64,000 nt of DNA from an uncultured Pelagibacteraceae bacterium (GCA_902522115.1 CABYUV010000002.1:1-64000), one strand, 5' to 3'; shown: positions 47,934 to 59,377, counted from the stretch's first letter. Notes: generated from the sequence alone by a model not told the origin. Numbers and translations: made by a program.

Positions 47934-49435
47934 TAAAAAATTCCTTTTTTACTATTTTGTTTTATTTTACTTTTTCTTACTTCAATATTCAATTTATGTA
48001 GTTGACCTGATTTCAATTGTCTTAAATTTTGTACTGTTTTTAAAAATCGATCACTCTCTTTTGAGCCTATGATGCCCTCAGTTAAGATTAAAAACTTATT
48101 TATATAATTTTCTCTTTTAAATGGTCTAGCTCCATAAGGGTGGGCATCAGCTCTATCCAATTCTTGTATTATTTTTTTACCAGTTTTTAATGTTACAACA
48201 ACTTTGGCACCAAATGACTTATTTCTTGGATTTGGGTCATGATATTTCTTTGTCCATTTTTTATCCTCAAATGTTTTTATCGATCTCCAAAGCTTAATTG
48301 TGCTTTTTCTTTTAGCTCTTGATTTTGTATATGATTTAACATGATGCCAATCACCATCTTCTAATGCAACAGCAAAAATATACATTATAGAATGATCTAG
48401 AGTTTCTCTGCTGGCATTAGGATCCATTTTTTGAGGATCATTAGCCCCAGAACCTATAACGTAATGTGTGTGATGACTAGTAAAAATATCAACTTTTTTT
48501 ATTTGATTTAAATTAGGAATTTTAGTTTTCAGTTTTTTTGCAAGATCTATCAATGCTTGTGATTGATATTCAGCAGAATATTCTTTTGTATAAGTTTCTA
48601 AAATAGCTTTCTTAGTCTCGCCTTTTTTCGGTAGGGGAACTTTATAAATAGCTTTTTTACCATCAAGTATTCTTGCAATTACACTGTCTTCACCTTCATA
48701 AATTGGACTTGGAGCACCTTCACCTCTCATAGCTCTATCCACAGCTTCTATAGCAAGTTTTCCAGCGTGAGCAGGGGCATAAGCTTTCCAACTTGAAATT
48801 TCCCCTTTTCTTGATTGTCTTGTTGAAATGGTTGTATGTAAGGATTGTTGAACAGCCTGATAAATTGTTTCTGTATTTAATTTAAGCATTGCACCTAATC
48901 CAGCAGCCACACTAGGTCCTAAATGGGCAATATGATCAACTTTATGTTTATGTAAACAAATACCTTTAACCAAATTTACCTGAACTTCGTATGCAGTAAT
49001 TATACCTCTTAAAAGATCTAAACCACTTTTTTTGTTTTGCTGTGCTACACTTATCAAAGGAGGTATATTATCGCCTGGATGACTATAATCTGCAGCTAAA
49101 AATGTATCATGAAAGTCTAATTCTCTAACAGCTGTTCCATTTGACCATGCAGCCCATTCACAATCAAATTTTAATTTTGAATTAATACCAAATAGAGTTG
49201 CACCATTTTTTCGTGAATGTTTTAAAGCCATCTCTCTAGATGAGATTACTGGCTTTCTATTTAAGGATGCGATAGCAACTGATGCATTATCAATTATTCT
49301 ATTAATAACCATTTCAATTGAGTCTTTATTTAATTTGGCATTATCACTTGCGATTTCAGCTATTTTCCAAGCAAGCTGTTTTTTCTTTTGAAGATTAACT
49401 TTTGATGGATATACTTTAACTGTATGTAAAAACAA
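47933..49435 (-). CDS. prpD: 2-methylcitrate dehydratase
   Basis: [37 protein letters not shown]; MmgE/PrpD family; 500 aa. Confidence 0.92.
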   Translation of the reverse strand: MFLHTVKVYPSKVNLQKKKQLAWKIAEIASDNAKLNKDSIEMVINRIIDNASVAIASLNRKPVISSREMALKHSRKNGATLFGINSKLKFDCEWAAWSNGTAVRELDFHDTFLAADYSHPGDNIPPLISVAQQNKKSGLDLLRGIITAYEVQVNLVKGICLHKHKVDHIAHLGPSVAAGLGAMLKLNTETIYQAVQQSLHTTISTRQSRKGEISSWKAYAPAHAGKLAIEAVDRAMRGEGAPSPIYEGEDSVIARILDGKKAIYKVPLPKKGETKKAILETYTKEYSAEYQSQALIDLAKKLKTKIPNLNQIKKVDIFTSHHTHYVIGSGANDPQKMDPNASRETLDHSIMYIFAVALEDGDWHHVKSYTKSRAKRKSTIKLWRSIKTFEDKKWTKKYHDPNPRNKSFGAKVVVTLKTGKKIIQELDRADAHPYGARPFKRENYINKFLILTEGIIGSKESDRFLKTVQNLRQLKSGQLHKLNIEVRKSKIKQNSKKGIF

Positions 49436-49488
49436 AATAACTCCTAACTTGTGATTTTGTTTTAATAGTTAAAATAAATTAATCAATA

Positions 49489-50154
49489 TTAAATATATTC
49501 AGATACTATTTTCTCAATACCCACAAAGTCTTTAATTATGTGATTGTGATAAATTTCTTCAGATCTTTTTTCTGTATATCCATATTTCAGTAAAATTATT
49601 GGAATCTGAGCAGCCTTAGCAGCATTAGCATCTGTCTCACTGTCACCGATCATAATTGATTTGTTTTTATCACCATCTAAAATTTCTAACACAGTTGTTA
49701 AATGTCGAGGATCTGGTTTACAATATTCAAAAGTATTAAATCCCGCAACATATTCAAAATAATTATAAATTCCAATTTTTTTTAAAAGATCAACCGCCAA
49801 GTGTTCAGTTTTATTAGTGCATACTGCCATAGAAATATTTTCATTTTTACACCAATTTAAGAATTCTTTTACTCCATTAATTAATTTACTTTCATGTAAA
49901 ATATTTTTTCCATAAAAAGATAGAAATTCATCAGTCATTTTATTTTGAATTTTTTCATCAAACCATTTCCATTGACCATTAGCCTTTGCCATCATAGCTT
50001 TTGCACCTTTGCCAACAGCATTTTTTAGTTCTCCCAAAGTTTTAGTTGGGTAACCAAATTTTTTCATTACATGATTATGAGCTCGAATTAAATCTGGCGC
50101 TGTATCTACCAAAGTACCATCTAAATCAAACAATATTGTAAATTTTTGTTTCAT
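49489..50154 (-). CDS. gph: Phosphoglycolate phosphatase-like HAD hydrolase
   Basis: ILFDLDGTLVDTAPDL; VCTNKTEHLAVDLL; MIGDSETDANAAKAA. Confidence 0.87.
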   Translation of the reverse strand: MKQKFTILFDLDGTLVDTAPDLIRAHNHVMKKFGYPTKTLGELKNAVGKGAKAMMAKANGQWKWFDEKIQNKMTDEFLSFYGKNILHESKLINGVKEFLNWCKNENISMAVCTNKTEHLAVDLLKKIGIYNYFEYVAGFNTFEYCKPDPRHLTTVLEILDGDKNKSIMIGDSETDANAAKAAQIPIILLKYGYTEKRSEEIYHNHIIKDFVGIEKIVSEYI

Positions 50155-50223
50155 TTTAAAAGTATTTTAAAGAAATAAATTGTGAATTAATCAAGGTATA
50201 TACTTAATGTAAATAAATTCCAA

Positions 50224-50835
50224 ATGAAAGATTCTGATCAAATAAAATTAAGAAAAAAATTTATTAAATTGGGTGTAAAAATGCTGGGACCTGAAACTAT
50301 TTTTTTTTCAAAGGATACAAAGATTGGAGATAACGTAACCATAGAACCTTATGTTGTCATTGGCTCTAAAGTTAAAATTGGAAACAATGTAATTATCAAA
50401 TCTTTTTCACATTTAGAGTCTTGTAAGATTGAAAATAAAGTTGAGATTGGTCCATATGCAAGAATAAGACCTAATACAATTTTAAAAGAAGGATCTAAAA
50501 TAGGTAATTTTGTAGAGATTAAAAAAAGTATTTTGGGAATCAAATCTAAAGTTAATCATTTATCTTATGTGGGAGATGCTCAAATTGGAAAATCAGTAAA
50601 TATTGGAGCAGGCACAATTACTTGTAATTATGATGGAGTAAAAAAGAACAAGACAAAAATTAGAGATAAAGTATTTATAGGTTCAAACTCTTCTTTAGTT
50701 GCTCCAGTTACATTAAATGACGATAGCATTATTGGAGCTGGATCAGTAATAACAAAGAATGTTAAAAAAAAATCTTTAGCAATAACAAGAACGCAACAAT
50801 TAGAAATTAAGAATTACAAAAGAAAGAAAAAATAA
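50224..50835 (+). CDS. Stand-alone GlmU-type left-handed beta-helix acetyltransferase domain
   Basis: LGPETIFFSKDTKIGDNVTIEPYVVIG ... NIGAGTITCNYDGVKKNKTKIRDKVFIGSNSSLVAPVTL; no uridyltransferase domain; 203 aa. Confidence 0.82.
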   Translation: MKDSDQIKLRKKFIKLGVKMLGPETIFFSKDTKIGDNVTIEPYVVIGSKVKIGNNVIIKSFSHLESCKIENKVEIGPYARIRPNTILKEGSKIGNFVEIKKSILGIKSKVNHLSYVGDAQIGKSVNIGAGTITCNYDGVKKNKTKIRDKVFIGSNSSLVAPVTLNDDSIIGAGSVITKNVKKKSLAITRTQQLEIKNYKRKKK

Positions 50836-50838
50836 AAT

Positions 50839-52659
50839 ATGTGTGGAATTATTGGAATATCAAGCAACAAATCTGTTTCAGCAAATATAATTAATTCTTT
50901 AAAAAAATTAGAATACAGGGGTTACGACTCAGCTGGTATCGCTACACTTTCAGATGGTGAAATCTACGAAGTAAAATCAGAGGGTAGAGTAGATAATCTA
51001 GAAAGTAATTTTGATTTAAAAAATTTGAAAGGAAATATTGGAATTGGACATGTAAGATGGGCAACTCATGGGATTCCTAATAGTATAAATGCTCATCCAC
51101 ATTCCTCTCATAACGTATCAGTAGTTCATAATGGAATTATTGAAAATTCTACAATACTAAAAAAATATTTAATTAACAAAGGGCACAACTTCAAATCTCA
51201 GACAGACACAGAGGTAATCGTTCATTTAATAACAGAACATCTCAAAACCTCAGAACTAGAAGAAGCTATAACAAAAACATTAAAACAACTCCACGGTAGT
51301 TTTGCACTTGGAATTGTATTCAAGGATATGCCAGAATTAATAGTTGGTGCAAGAAGAGGATCGCCTTTAGCAGTTGGTTATGGTCCGAATGAAAATTATC
51401 TAGGTTCAGACTCTTATGCTTTAAAATCAATGACAAATAAAATCACTTATCTAGATGATGGAGAATTTTGTGTAATTAAAAAAGATCAAGTTCTATTTTT
51501 TAATGATGAAGGTAAAAAAGTTAATAAAAAAATATTAGAATTATCATCAGACGAGGCTAGTTATGACAAAGGTGATTTTAAACATTTCATGGCTAAAGAA
51601 ATTGAAGAACAACCGACAACAATTAAAACTGGAATTAAAGAATATATAGATAACGTAAATAATGAGATAAATATCTATAATTTTCCGTGGAAAATTGAAG
51701 AAATTAAATCAATAACTTTAGTAGGTTGTGGAACTGCATATCATTCTTGTTTGATGGCAAAATATTGGTTTGAGGAACTTACTTCTTTAGATATAAATAT
51801 AGATATAGCCTCAGAGTTTAGATATAGAAAAAATAGATTTAAAAGTGACACTTTGTATATTTTTGTTTCACAATCTGGAGAAACTGCAGATACATATGCA
51901 GCATTAGATCTTTGTAATAAAAATAATATGAAAACTTGCGCTATTGTTAATGTAATTGAAAGTTCAATAGCTAGAGACTCTAATTTTGTATTACCAATTC
52001 ATTGTGGTCCTGAAATAGGAGTAGCTTCAACAAAAGCATTTTTAGGTCAAATACTTGTTTTGTATATTTTAGCTTTAAAACTTGGATCATTAAGAAAGGA
52101 AATTGAGAAAAAAGAATATCAAAATAAAATTAAAGACCTAAAAGATTTACCAAAATTGATACAAAAAACATTATTGCATGACAATGATATTCAAGCAATA
52201 TCCTCAACATTTAATGAGGCAAAAGGTTCAATGTTTTTAGGTAGAGGTTACTCATACCCGATAGCTTTAGAAGGTGCATTAAAACTTAAAGAACTTTCAT
52301 ATGTTCATGCAGAGGGATATCCAGCAGGTGAAATGAAACATGGACCATTAGCATTAATTGAAGAGGGTATGCCTGTAGTAGTTTTGGCACCGAGAGATAA
52401 TTATTATAAAAAGACAATTTCAAATATGCAGGAAGTAATAGCAAGAGGAGCAAAAGTATTATTAATAACTAGTAAAAGTAAAGACGAAGTTATCTCAGAA
52501 AATATTTGGGAGACTATAGAAGTAGAAAATACAAATGATGATTTGCTTCCATTTCTTCTAACTATTCCACTACAAAAACTTGCTTATTACTCTGCACTTA
52601 AAAAAGGTTATGACATTGATAAGCCAAGGAATTTAGCTAAATCTGTAACGGTAGAATAA
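50839..52659 (+). CDS. glmS: Glutamine--fructose-6-phosphate aminotransferase
   Basis: MCGIIGISSNK, LEYRGYDSAGIAT, C-terminal DKPRNLAKSVTVE; 606 aa. Confidence 0.96.
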   Translation: MCGIIGISSNKSVSANIINSLKKLEYRGYDSAGIATLSDGEIYEVKSEGRVDNLESNFDLKNLKGNIGIGHVRWATHGIPNSINAHPHSSHNVSVVHNGIIENSTILKKYLINKGHNFKSQTDTEVIVHLITEHLKTSELEEAITKTLKQLHGSFALGIVFKDMPELIVGARRGSPLAVGYGPNENYLGSDSYALKSMTNKITYLDDGEFCVIKKDQVLFFNDEGKKVNKKILELSSDEASYDKGDFKHFMAKEIEEQPTTIKTGIKEYIDNVNNEINIYNFPWKIEEIKSITLVGCGTAYHSCLMAKYWFEELTSLDINIDIASEFRYRKNRFKSDTLYIFVSQSGETADTYAALDLCNKNNMKTCAIVNVIESSIARDSNFVLPIHCGPEIGVASTKAFLGQILVLYILALKLGSLRKEIEKKEYQNKIKDLKDLPKLIQKTLLHDNDIQAISSTFNEAKGSMFLGRGYSYPIALEGALKLKELSYVHAEGYPAGEMKHGPLALIEEGMPVVVLAPRDNYYKKTISNMQEVIARGAKVLLITSKSKDEVISENIWETIEVENTNDDLLPFLLTIPLQKLAYYSALKKGYDIDKPRNLAKSVTVE

Positions 52660-52690
52660 ATAATTTATTATTTTAAAATAAATTAAATTA

Positions 52691-54133
52691 TTATTTAATT
52701 GATAAAAGATCTTTCTTTATTTTTTTGATAATTGTATCCCAATCTCCTTTTTTGGTCTGTCTATAAAGTTTTGCCGTAGGAAACCATGGACTATCATCTC
52801 TATTTAATAACCACCTATGGTCTGATGTAAAAGGTAACATATTCCAAAATTGTTTACCCAGGGCACCAGTTAATTGCACAATACCAGTATCAACACTAAT
52901 CACTAAATTCATTGACTCAATTAAACCTGCGGTGTTATCTAAACCTATTATATGATCTTTATGACAAAAAAGATTTGGAATGTTTTGCATTATTTTTTTA
53001 TCTTCATCTGAATATTCTATATGTAAAGAATGATACTCATATGGTAATTCAAATAATGGTTTAAGCTTTTCTAAAGACATACTTCTGTTTTTGTCATCTT
53101 TATATTTTGGATTTCCAGACCATTTTAAACCAATTTTAATTTTATTATTATTAAGTTTCTTGTTCCAAAAAATTTTTTTCTCTTTTGGTGTAAATAAGTA
53201 TGGTATTTTGTTTGGTATAGTGTCGATTGTTGTATTAAAAGCTAAGGGCAAACTTGCTAATGAGCAATAATAATCAATTTTTATTTTTTTGGCATCATTT
53301 ATATGAATATAACTGAAATTCATATTATCTATCATAATTTTAAGTGGCTCAGGTGGATCTAAAATTACTTTTGCACCCATTTTCTCAATTAAAGGAAAAT
53401 ACCGACAGTATTGAATATAATCACCTAAGGCCTGTTCTTTTCTAATATAAATAACTTTATTATTTAAATCTTGTTCACCAAACCATTCAACTTCATTATT
53501 TGAAAAGTGGTATTTTTTAAAACTAGACCTTTTTTTTCTCCATTCATAATGCTTCCATCCTTCAAGGTAATTACTTTTTAAAAGCTTAATTAATGATAAA
53601 TTATAATTTGCTTCTACAAAATCAGGTTTTAATTTAATTGCTTTATTATAAAGTTTTTCTGCATTATCAAAATTATTTATTTCATAAAAACAAATTGCTC
53701 TATTATAAATTGCATCAATAAAATTTGGTTCTAAGCTAAGTGCTTTTTTATAATATTTTAGCGCTTCTTCATATATACCCATTAATTTTAGACAATTAGC
53801 TTTATTATTTATTGCTTTTAAAAAATTAGGTTTTATGTCTAAAACTTTATCGTACTGTTTTAATGCTTCTTCAAACCTATTTAAACCAACTAAAGCAATA
53901 CCTTTATTGTTTAATGCATCACCAAAATCAGGCTGGTCAATTAAAACATTGTTTAAAATAACTAGTGCTTCTTCATATTTCTTTTTTAAATTGAAAATAG
54001 ATGCCAGGTTATTGTTTACCAATACATTTTTTGGATCAAATTTTAGGATTTTTTTATAGTTTAATTCTGCTTTTTCTATTCTACCTTGAACGTGATACTT
54101 GACCGCTTTGTTAATTAAAAAATTTAAATCCAT
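52691..54133 (-). CDS. TPR-repeat protein with C-terminal glycosyltransferase-9-like domain
   Basis: Tandem TPR units (ALKYYKKALSLEPNFIDAIYNRAICFYEINNFDNAEKLYNKAIKLKPDF); C-terminal NLVISVDTGIVQLTGALGKQFWNMLPF. Confidence 0.85.
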   Translation of the reverse strand: MDLNFLINKAVKYHVQGRIEKAELNYKKILKFDPKNVLVNNNLASIFNLKKKYEEALVILNNVLIDQPDFGDALNNKGIALVGLNRFEEALKQYDKVLDIKPNFLKAINNKANCLKLMGIYEEALKYYKKALSLEPNFIDAIYNRAICFYEINNFDNAEKLYNKAIKLKPDFVEANYNLSLIKLLKSNYLEGWKHYEWRKKRSSFKKYHFSNNEVEWFGEQDLNNKVIYIRKEQALGDYIQYCRYFPLIEKMGAKVILDPPEPLKIMIDNMNFSYIHINDAKKIKIDYYCSLASLPLAFNTTIDTIPNKIPYLFTPKEKKIFWNKKLNNNKIKIGLKWSGNPKYKDDKNRSMSLEKLKPLFELPYEYHSLHIEYSDEDKKIMQNIPNLFCHKDHIIGLDNTAGLIESMNLVISVDTGIVQLTGALGKQFWNMLPFTSDHRWLLNRDDSPWFPTAKLYRQTKKGDWDTIIKKIKKDLLSIK

Positions 54134-54220
54134 AATTTTTTAAGCAAATTTAAGGGTAAAAGTAAATTCTATCATAGTTGAATATATTATAAACTCTGCT
54201 AAAACAATTCCAAGTTGAAT

Positions 54221-55600
54221 ATGAAAAATTGGAAAAAAAATAGTTGGAGAAAGTATCCGGTTAAACACATACCAGATTATCCAGATAAAAAAGAATTGGA
54301 TAAGGTTTTAGATAAGATAGGAACATTTCCTCCATTAGTCTTTGCAGGGGAAACAAGACATCTTAAAAGTCAGTTATCTGAAGTTGTTGATGGTAAAGCA
54401 TTTTTACTTCAAGGTGGAGACTGTGCTGAAAGTTTTGCAGAATTTAACCCAGATAATATTAGAGATACATTTAAACTTATGTTGCAAATGTCATTAGTTT
54501 TGACTTATTCAGCATCCTTACCAGTTGTTAAAGTTGGAAGAATAGCAGGACAGTTTTCAAAACCCAGAAGTGCTCCAACAGAAATTAAAGATGGTGTAGA
54601 ACTACCAAGCTACTTAGGTGATAATATAAATGCAATGGAATTTACAGAAAAAGCAAGAGTTCCAGATCCTAAAAGATTATTTAAAGCTTATTCACAATCA
54701 GCTGCAACTCTTAATCTTATTAGAGCTTTCTCCAAAGGAGGTTTTGCAGATTTAAACAAAGTCCACTTATGGAATTTAGATTATATTAAACAAAGCTCAC
54801 AAGCTAAAAAATTTAAGGATCTTGAGGACAAAATTGCTGATGCTATAGCTTTTATGAGAGCATGTGGAATTACCTCAGATTTTAATAATCGATTGTATAC
54901 TGTAAATTTTTGGACATCACATGAAGCTTTACTATTACCTTTCGAGGAGTCAATGACTAGAACAGATTCCACCACTGGTGAAAATCATGATACTTCAGCT
55001 CATTTTGTTTGGATTGGAGATAGAACTAGACAATTAGATGGTGGACATGTTGAATTTTGCCGGGGTATAGAAAATCCAATTGGAATTAAATGCGGACCAA
55101 CTTTAAAAGCTGATGATTTGATTAATCTTTGTAATAAAATTAATCCAAAAAATGAAAAAGGTAAAATTACTTTAATATCAAGATTTGGTGCAGATAATGT
55201 ATCAAAATTTTTACCAAAATTAATTAGAGCAATAAAAAAAGAGGGATTAAATGTGATTTGGTCGTGTGATCCTTGTCATGGAAACACAATTAAAGCAGCT
55301 ACAGGTTTCAAAACAAGACCATTCAATAGTGTTTTAAAAGAAGTAAAAGAAGTTTTTGCATGCCATCAAAGCGAGGGAAGTTATGCAGGTGGTCTACATA
55401 TAGAATTAACTGGTCAAGATGTAACTGAATGTATAGGTGGTGCTCAAAAGATATCAGAAAAAGATTTATCTTCTAGATATCATACTCATTGCGATCCAAG
55501 ACTTAATGGAAATCAAGCATTAGAGCTAGCATTTTTGATCTCTGATGAGATTAAAAAGAATAGCTCATATTCAAAAAATGCAGACAGAGCGGCATCTTAA
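54221..55600 (+). CDS. aroG: Class II 3-deoxy-D-arabino-heptulosonate 7-phosphate synthase
   Basis: LLQGGDCAESFAEF, KVGRIAGQFSKPRSAPTE, WSCDPCHGNT. Confidence 0.93.
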   Translation: MKNWKKNSWRKYPVKHIPDYPDKKELDKVLDKIGTFPPLVFAGETRHLKSQLSEVVDGKAFLLQGGDCAESFAEFNPDNIRDTFKLMLQMSLVLTYSASLPVVKVGRIAGQFSKPRSAPTEIKDGVELPSYLGDNINAMEFTEKARVPDPKRLFKAYSQSAATLNLIRAFSKGGFADLNKVHLWNLDYIKQSSQAKKFKDLEDKIADAIAFMRACGITSDFNNRLYTVNFWTSHEALLLPFEESMTRTDSTTGENHDTSAHFVWIGDRTRQLDGGHVEFCRGIENPIGIKCGPTLKADDLINLCNKINPKNEKGKITLISRFGADNVSKFLPKLIRAIKKEGLNVIWSCDPCHGNTIKAATGFKTRPFNSVLKEVKEVFACHQSEGSYAGGLHIELTGQDVTECIGGAQKISEKDLSSRYHTHCDPRLNGNQALELAFLISDEIKKNSSYSKNADRAAS

Positions 55601-55638
55601 TACATTGTAAAATCACAGATAATAAATAATCTAATAAT

Positions 55639-56376
55639 ATGCAACCCTCTGAAAAAGTAAAATTTATCTCTAATTGGATTAAAGATTATGTAAAAAATAT
55701 GCCAACAAAGGCAGAATCATTAGTAATAGGAATTTCTGGAGGAATCGACTCATCAGTATCAAGTACACTTAGTGCAATGACTGGTTTAAAAACGATTGTT
55801 TTATCAATGCCAATAAAACAAAAATCTCATCAACATGATTTGAGTTTAAAACATCAAGATTGGTTAATTAAAAATTTCAAAAATGTTGAAGCCCATACAA
55901 TTAATTTAGATGAATTATTTTTAGCATTTAACGCTAGTTTATCAAAATTTGATAGTGAACATGGTATGGCTAATTCAAGAGCAAGACTTAGAATGACTAC
56001 TCTTTACCAAGTAGCTGCTGCCAACAAAGGAATTGTTGTGGGAACAGGTAATAAAGTGGAGGATTTTGGAGTAGGGTTTTATACAAAGTATGGTGATGGA
56101 GGCGTAGATATTTCACCAATAGCTGATTGTAATAAAACTCAAGTATGGGAATTAGGAAAAGAGCTTGGAATTTTAAAGGAGATTATTGATGCACCTCCAA
56201 CTGATGGATTATGGGATGATGGTAGAACTGATGAAGGTCAACTTGGATTAAAATATAATGAATTAGAAGAGGCTATGGAGAATCCAAATTCTCCGAATCG
56301 TAATAAATACGAAAATATTAGAAAACAAAATATGCATAAAATGGAGCCAATTCCTGTATGCATAATTCCAAATTAA
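55639..56376 (+). CDS. nadE: NH3-dependent NAD+ synthetase
   Basis: GISGGIDSSVSSTL; VGTGNKVEDFGVGFYTKYGDGGVDISPIADCNKTQVWELGKELGI. Confidence 0.92.
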   Translation: MQPSEKVKFISNWIKDYVKNMPTKAESLVIGISGGIDSSVSSTLSAMTGLKTIVLSMPIKQKSHQHDLSLKHQDWLIKNFKNVEAHTINLDELFLAFNASLSKFDSEHGMANSRARLRMTTLYQVAAANKGIVVGTGNKVEDFGVGFYTKYGDGGVDISPIADCNKTQVWELGKELGILKEIIDAPPTDGLWDDGRTDEGQLGLKYNELEEAMENPNSPNRNKYENIRKQNMHKMEPIPVCIIPN

Positions 56377-56421
56377 TCAAATAGATTCACAAATCTATAA
56401 TTTAAGTATATCTCTTCAAAT

Positions 56422-57777
56422 ATGAGTTTGGATATTTTTTTAACAAATAATCTTACTAAAAAAAAAGAAAAATTTATTCCTCAGGATAAAAATAATGTGA
56501 GAATGTACGTTTGTGGTCCAACAGTTTATGATGATCCACATATTGGTAATGCTAGACCAGTAGTTATATTTGATATTTTATTTAAAATTTTAAAAAAAGA
56601 ATATCCAAATGTAACTTATGTGAGAAATATAACAGATGTAGACGATAAAATAATTAAATCTGCAAAGGAAAATAAAATTACCATTTTAGATCTTACAAAA
56701 AAAATTACTCAAAACTTTAATGAAGATTGTATTTATCTAAATTGTGAAAAACCAAGTCATGAGCCTAAAGCTACTGAGCATATTTCTGAGATGATAGAAA
56801 TGATCTCTGAATTAGTTAAAAAAGGATTTGCATACGAAAATAAGAACCATGTTTATTTTGAAGTCAAAAAATTTAAAGATTATGGACAGTTATCAAATAA
56901 AAAATTAGATGAATTAGTTGCAGGATCAAGAATTGAAGTAAGTGATAATAAAAAAAATCCTGAAGATTTTGTTCTGTGGAAACCATCACAACTTGAGGAA
57001 CCATCATGGGATTCACCTTGGGGAAAAGGAAGACCTGGTTGGCATTTAGAATGCTCAGCTATGTCAAAAAAATATTTAGGAAAAGAATTTGATATTCATG
57101 GAGGAGGTATTGATTTGTTATTTCCTCATCATGAAAATGAAATCGCCCAATCTAGATGTGCAAATGATAGCAAGGTATTTGCAAATTATTGGTTACATAA
57201 CGCCTTCATCACAATGTCCAATGAAAAAATGGCAAAATCTCAAGGTAATATTTTAAAAATTAAAGATTTTAGAAATAATAAAAGTGGTCAAGTTTTAAGA
57301 TTGGCTTTAATGAGCGCACATTACCGACAACCACTTGATTGGAATGATAAGCTCTTGGAGGATTGTGAAAATACAATTAGTAAATGGTATAATGTTTATT
57401 TAAATAATGAATCAAATGTAAAAATTTCATATCAAATTCTTAAACCCCTTTTTGATGACCTTAACACACCAGGCTACATTGCCAATTTACATAAATTATA
57501 TGATGAAGCATCAAGAGGGTCTGATGAAGATAAGAGATCATTTGTTTCGGCATGTAATTTTGTTGGATTATTGAATGAAACTAAAGAGGATTGGCTTAAA
57601 TTTAAGAAAAGCAATGCATCAATTTCTGAAAATGAAATTTTAATAAAAATTAATAAGAGAAATCAAGCCAGATTAGATAAAAAATATAAGGAAGCTGATA
57701 AAATAAGAGATGAGCTGTTAGACAAAGGTGTTTTAATAGAAGATAAAGATGGTAAAACGATCTGGAAATTTAAATGA
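56422..57777 (+). CDS. cysS: Cysteinyl-tRNA synthetase
   Basis: MYVCGPTVYDDPHIGNARP (HIGN); ECSAMSKKYLG; DIHGGGIDLLFPHHENEIAQS; KMAKSQGN. Confidence 0.96.
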   Translation: MSLDIFLTNNLTKKKEKFIPQDKNNVRMYVCGPTVYDDPHIGNARPVVIFDILFKILKKEYPNVTYVRNITDVDDKIIKSAKENKITILDLTKKITQNFNEDCIYLNCEKPSHEPKATEHISEMIEMISELVKKGFAYENKNHVYFEVKKFKDYGQLSNKKLDELVAGSRIEVSDNKKNPEDFVLWKPSQLEEPSWDSPWGKGRPGWHLECSAMSKKYLGKEFDIHGGGIDLLFPHHENEIAQSRCANDSKVFANYWLHNAFITMSNEKMAKSQGNILKIKDFRNNKSGQVLRLALMSAHYRQPLDWNDKLLEDCENTISKWYNVYLNNESNVKISYQILKPLFDDLNTPGYIANLHKLYDEASRGSDEDKRSFVSACNFVGLLNETKEDWLKFKKSNASISENEILIKINKRNQARLDKKYKEADKIRDELLDKGVLIEDKDGKTIWKFK

Positions 57778-59375
57778 GTAAAGATCGCTTATATATATTT
57801 GATACAACACTACGTGATGGTGCACAAACTCAAGGAGTAGACTTTTCACTTGATGATAAAGAAAAAATATCATCATCTCTTGATACTTTAGGTGTTGATT
57901 ATATTGAGGGTGGATGGCCTGGAGCAAATCTTACAGATACTGAATTTTTTAATAAGGATCATAATTTTAAATCTGCAAAATTAACATCATTTGGCATGAC
58001 AAAAAAAACTGAACATAGTGCTGATAATGATCCAATGCTTTCTGCATTAATAAATTCAAAAAGTTCATCAGTTTGTTTGTTTGGTAAATCATGGGATTTT
58101 CAAGTAGATGTTGCCCTAGGTATTTCAAATGATCAAAATCTCTCAAATATTAGTGAAAGTGCAAAACATATAGTTAAATCTGGAAAAGAGTTCATGTTTG
58201 ATGCAGAACATTTCTTTGATGGGTACAAATCTAATCCTGAATATGCAATTTCTTGTTTAAAAGCAGCATATGGTAATGGTGCTAGATGGATTATTTTATG
58301 TGATACTAATGGTGGGACTCTTCCTCATGAAGTAGATGAAATTGTTAAAGAAGTGATTAAACATATTCCTGGTAAAAATTTAGGTATTCATGCCCATAAT
58401 GATACTGAAAATGCAGTAGCCAATAGTTTAGTTGCTGTCCAAGCTGGAGTAAGACAAGTTCAGGGTACATTAAATGGATTAGGAGAGAGATGTGGAAATG
58501 CAAATTTAGTATCACTTATTCCAACGTTTTTTTTAAAAAAAGATTTTTACGAAAAATATGAACTAAATATCAAACGTGAAAATTTAAAAAATCTAACTCA
58601 ATGTTCTAGGTTATTAGATGAACTATTAAATAGAAAACCAAATAAGCACCTCCCTTATGTTGGCGCTTCTGCTTTTTCACACAAAGGAGGCATGCATGTT
58701 TCTGCAGTTCAAAAAGATCCAAAAACTTATGAACATGTTAATCCTGAGGAAGTCGGAAATTCACGAAATATAGTTGTTTCAGATCAATCTGGACAATCAA
58801 ACATTATGTCTAGATTAAATCTTATAGGAATAAACGTTGAAAAAAGTGATCCAAAAATTAAAAAACTTTTAGATGAAGTTAAAGATAGAGAATTTATTGG
58901 TTATAGTTATGATGGTGCTGACGCCTCTTTTGAGTTATTGGCTCGAAGATTAATGGGAGACATTCCAAGATATATTTCAATTAATGAATATGATGTTTCA
59001 GTAAAGAAAGATAATGCAGGAGAAATTGTTTCTTACGCAAAAGCTCAATTGGAAGTAGATGGAAATAAAATTCTGTGTGAGGGACAGGGAAACGGACCTG
59101 TAAATGCTTTGGATAATGCAATTCGAAAGAATGTTAATAAACTTGCTAAATACTCAGAATATTTAAAAGATTTAAGACTAGTTGATTACAAGGTAAGAAT
59201 TTTAAATACTGGTACAGAAGCTGTTACAAGAGTTAGTATTGAAAGCACAGACTCAAAGGGTGTTAATTGGTTTACTATTGGAGTGTCACCAAATATTATT
59301 GATGCTTCTTTCAAAGCTCTAGTTGATAGTTTAGATTATAAGTTATTTAAGGATAAAGCTCCTGGAAGTTTGTAA
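57774..59375 (+). CDS. cimA: (R)-citramalate synthase
   Basis: LYIFDTTLRDGAQTQGVDFSLDDK; GIHAHNDTENAVANSLVAVQAGVRQVQGTLNGLGERCGNANL; C-terminal LeuA dimer domain. Confidence 0.9.
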   Translation: MSKDRLYIFDTTLRDGAQTQGVDFSLDDKEKISSSLDTLGVDYIEGGWPGANLTDTEFFNKDHNFKSAKLTSFGMTKKTEHSADNDPMLSALINSKSSSVCLFGKSWDFQVDVALGISNDQNLSNISESAKHIVKSGKEFMFDAEHFFDGYKSNPEYAISCLKAAYGNGARWIILCDTNGGTLPHEVDEIVKEVIKHIPGKNLGIHAHNDTENAVANSLVAVQAGVRQVQGTLNGLGERCGNANLVSLIPTFFLKKDFYEKYELNIKRENLKNLTQCSRLLDELLNRKPNKHLPYVGASAFSHKGGMHVSAVQKDPKTYEHVNPEEVGNSRNIVVSDQSGQSNIMSRLNLIGINVEKSDPKIKKLLDEVKDREFIGYSYDGADASFELLARRLMGDIPRYISINEYDVSVKKDNAGEIVSYAKAQLEVDGNKILCEGQGNGPVNALDNAIRKNVNKLAKYSEYLKDLRLVDYKVRILNTGTEAVTRVSIESTDSKGVNWFTIGVSPNIIDASFKALVDSLDYKLFKDKAPGSL

Positions 59376-59377
59376 AA

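Noticed and set aside
54215-54220. TTG at 54215 as the aroG start
   Set aside because: An in-frame ATG at 54221 is more plausible.
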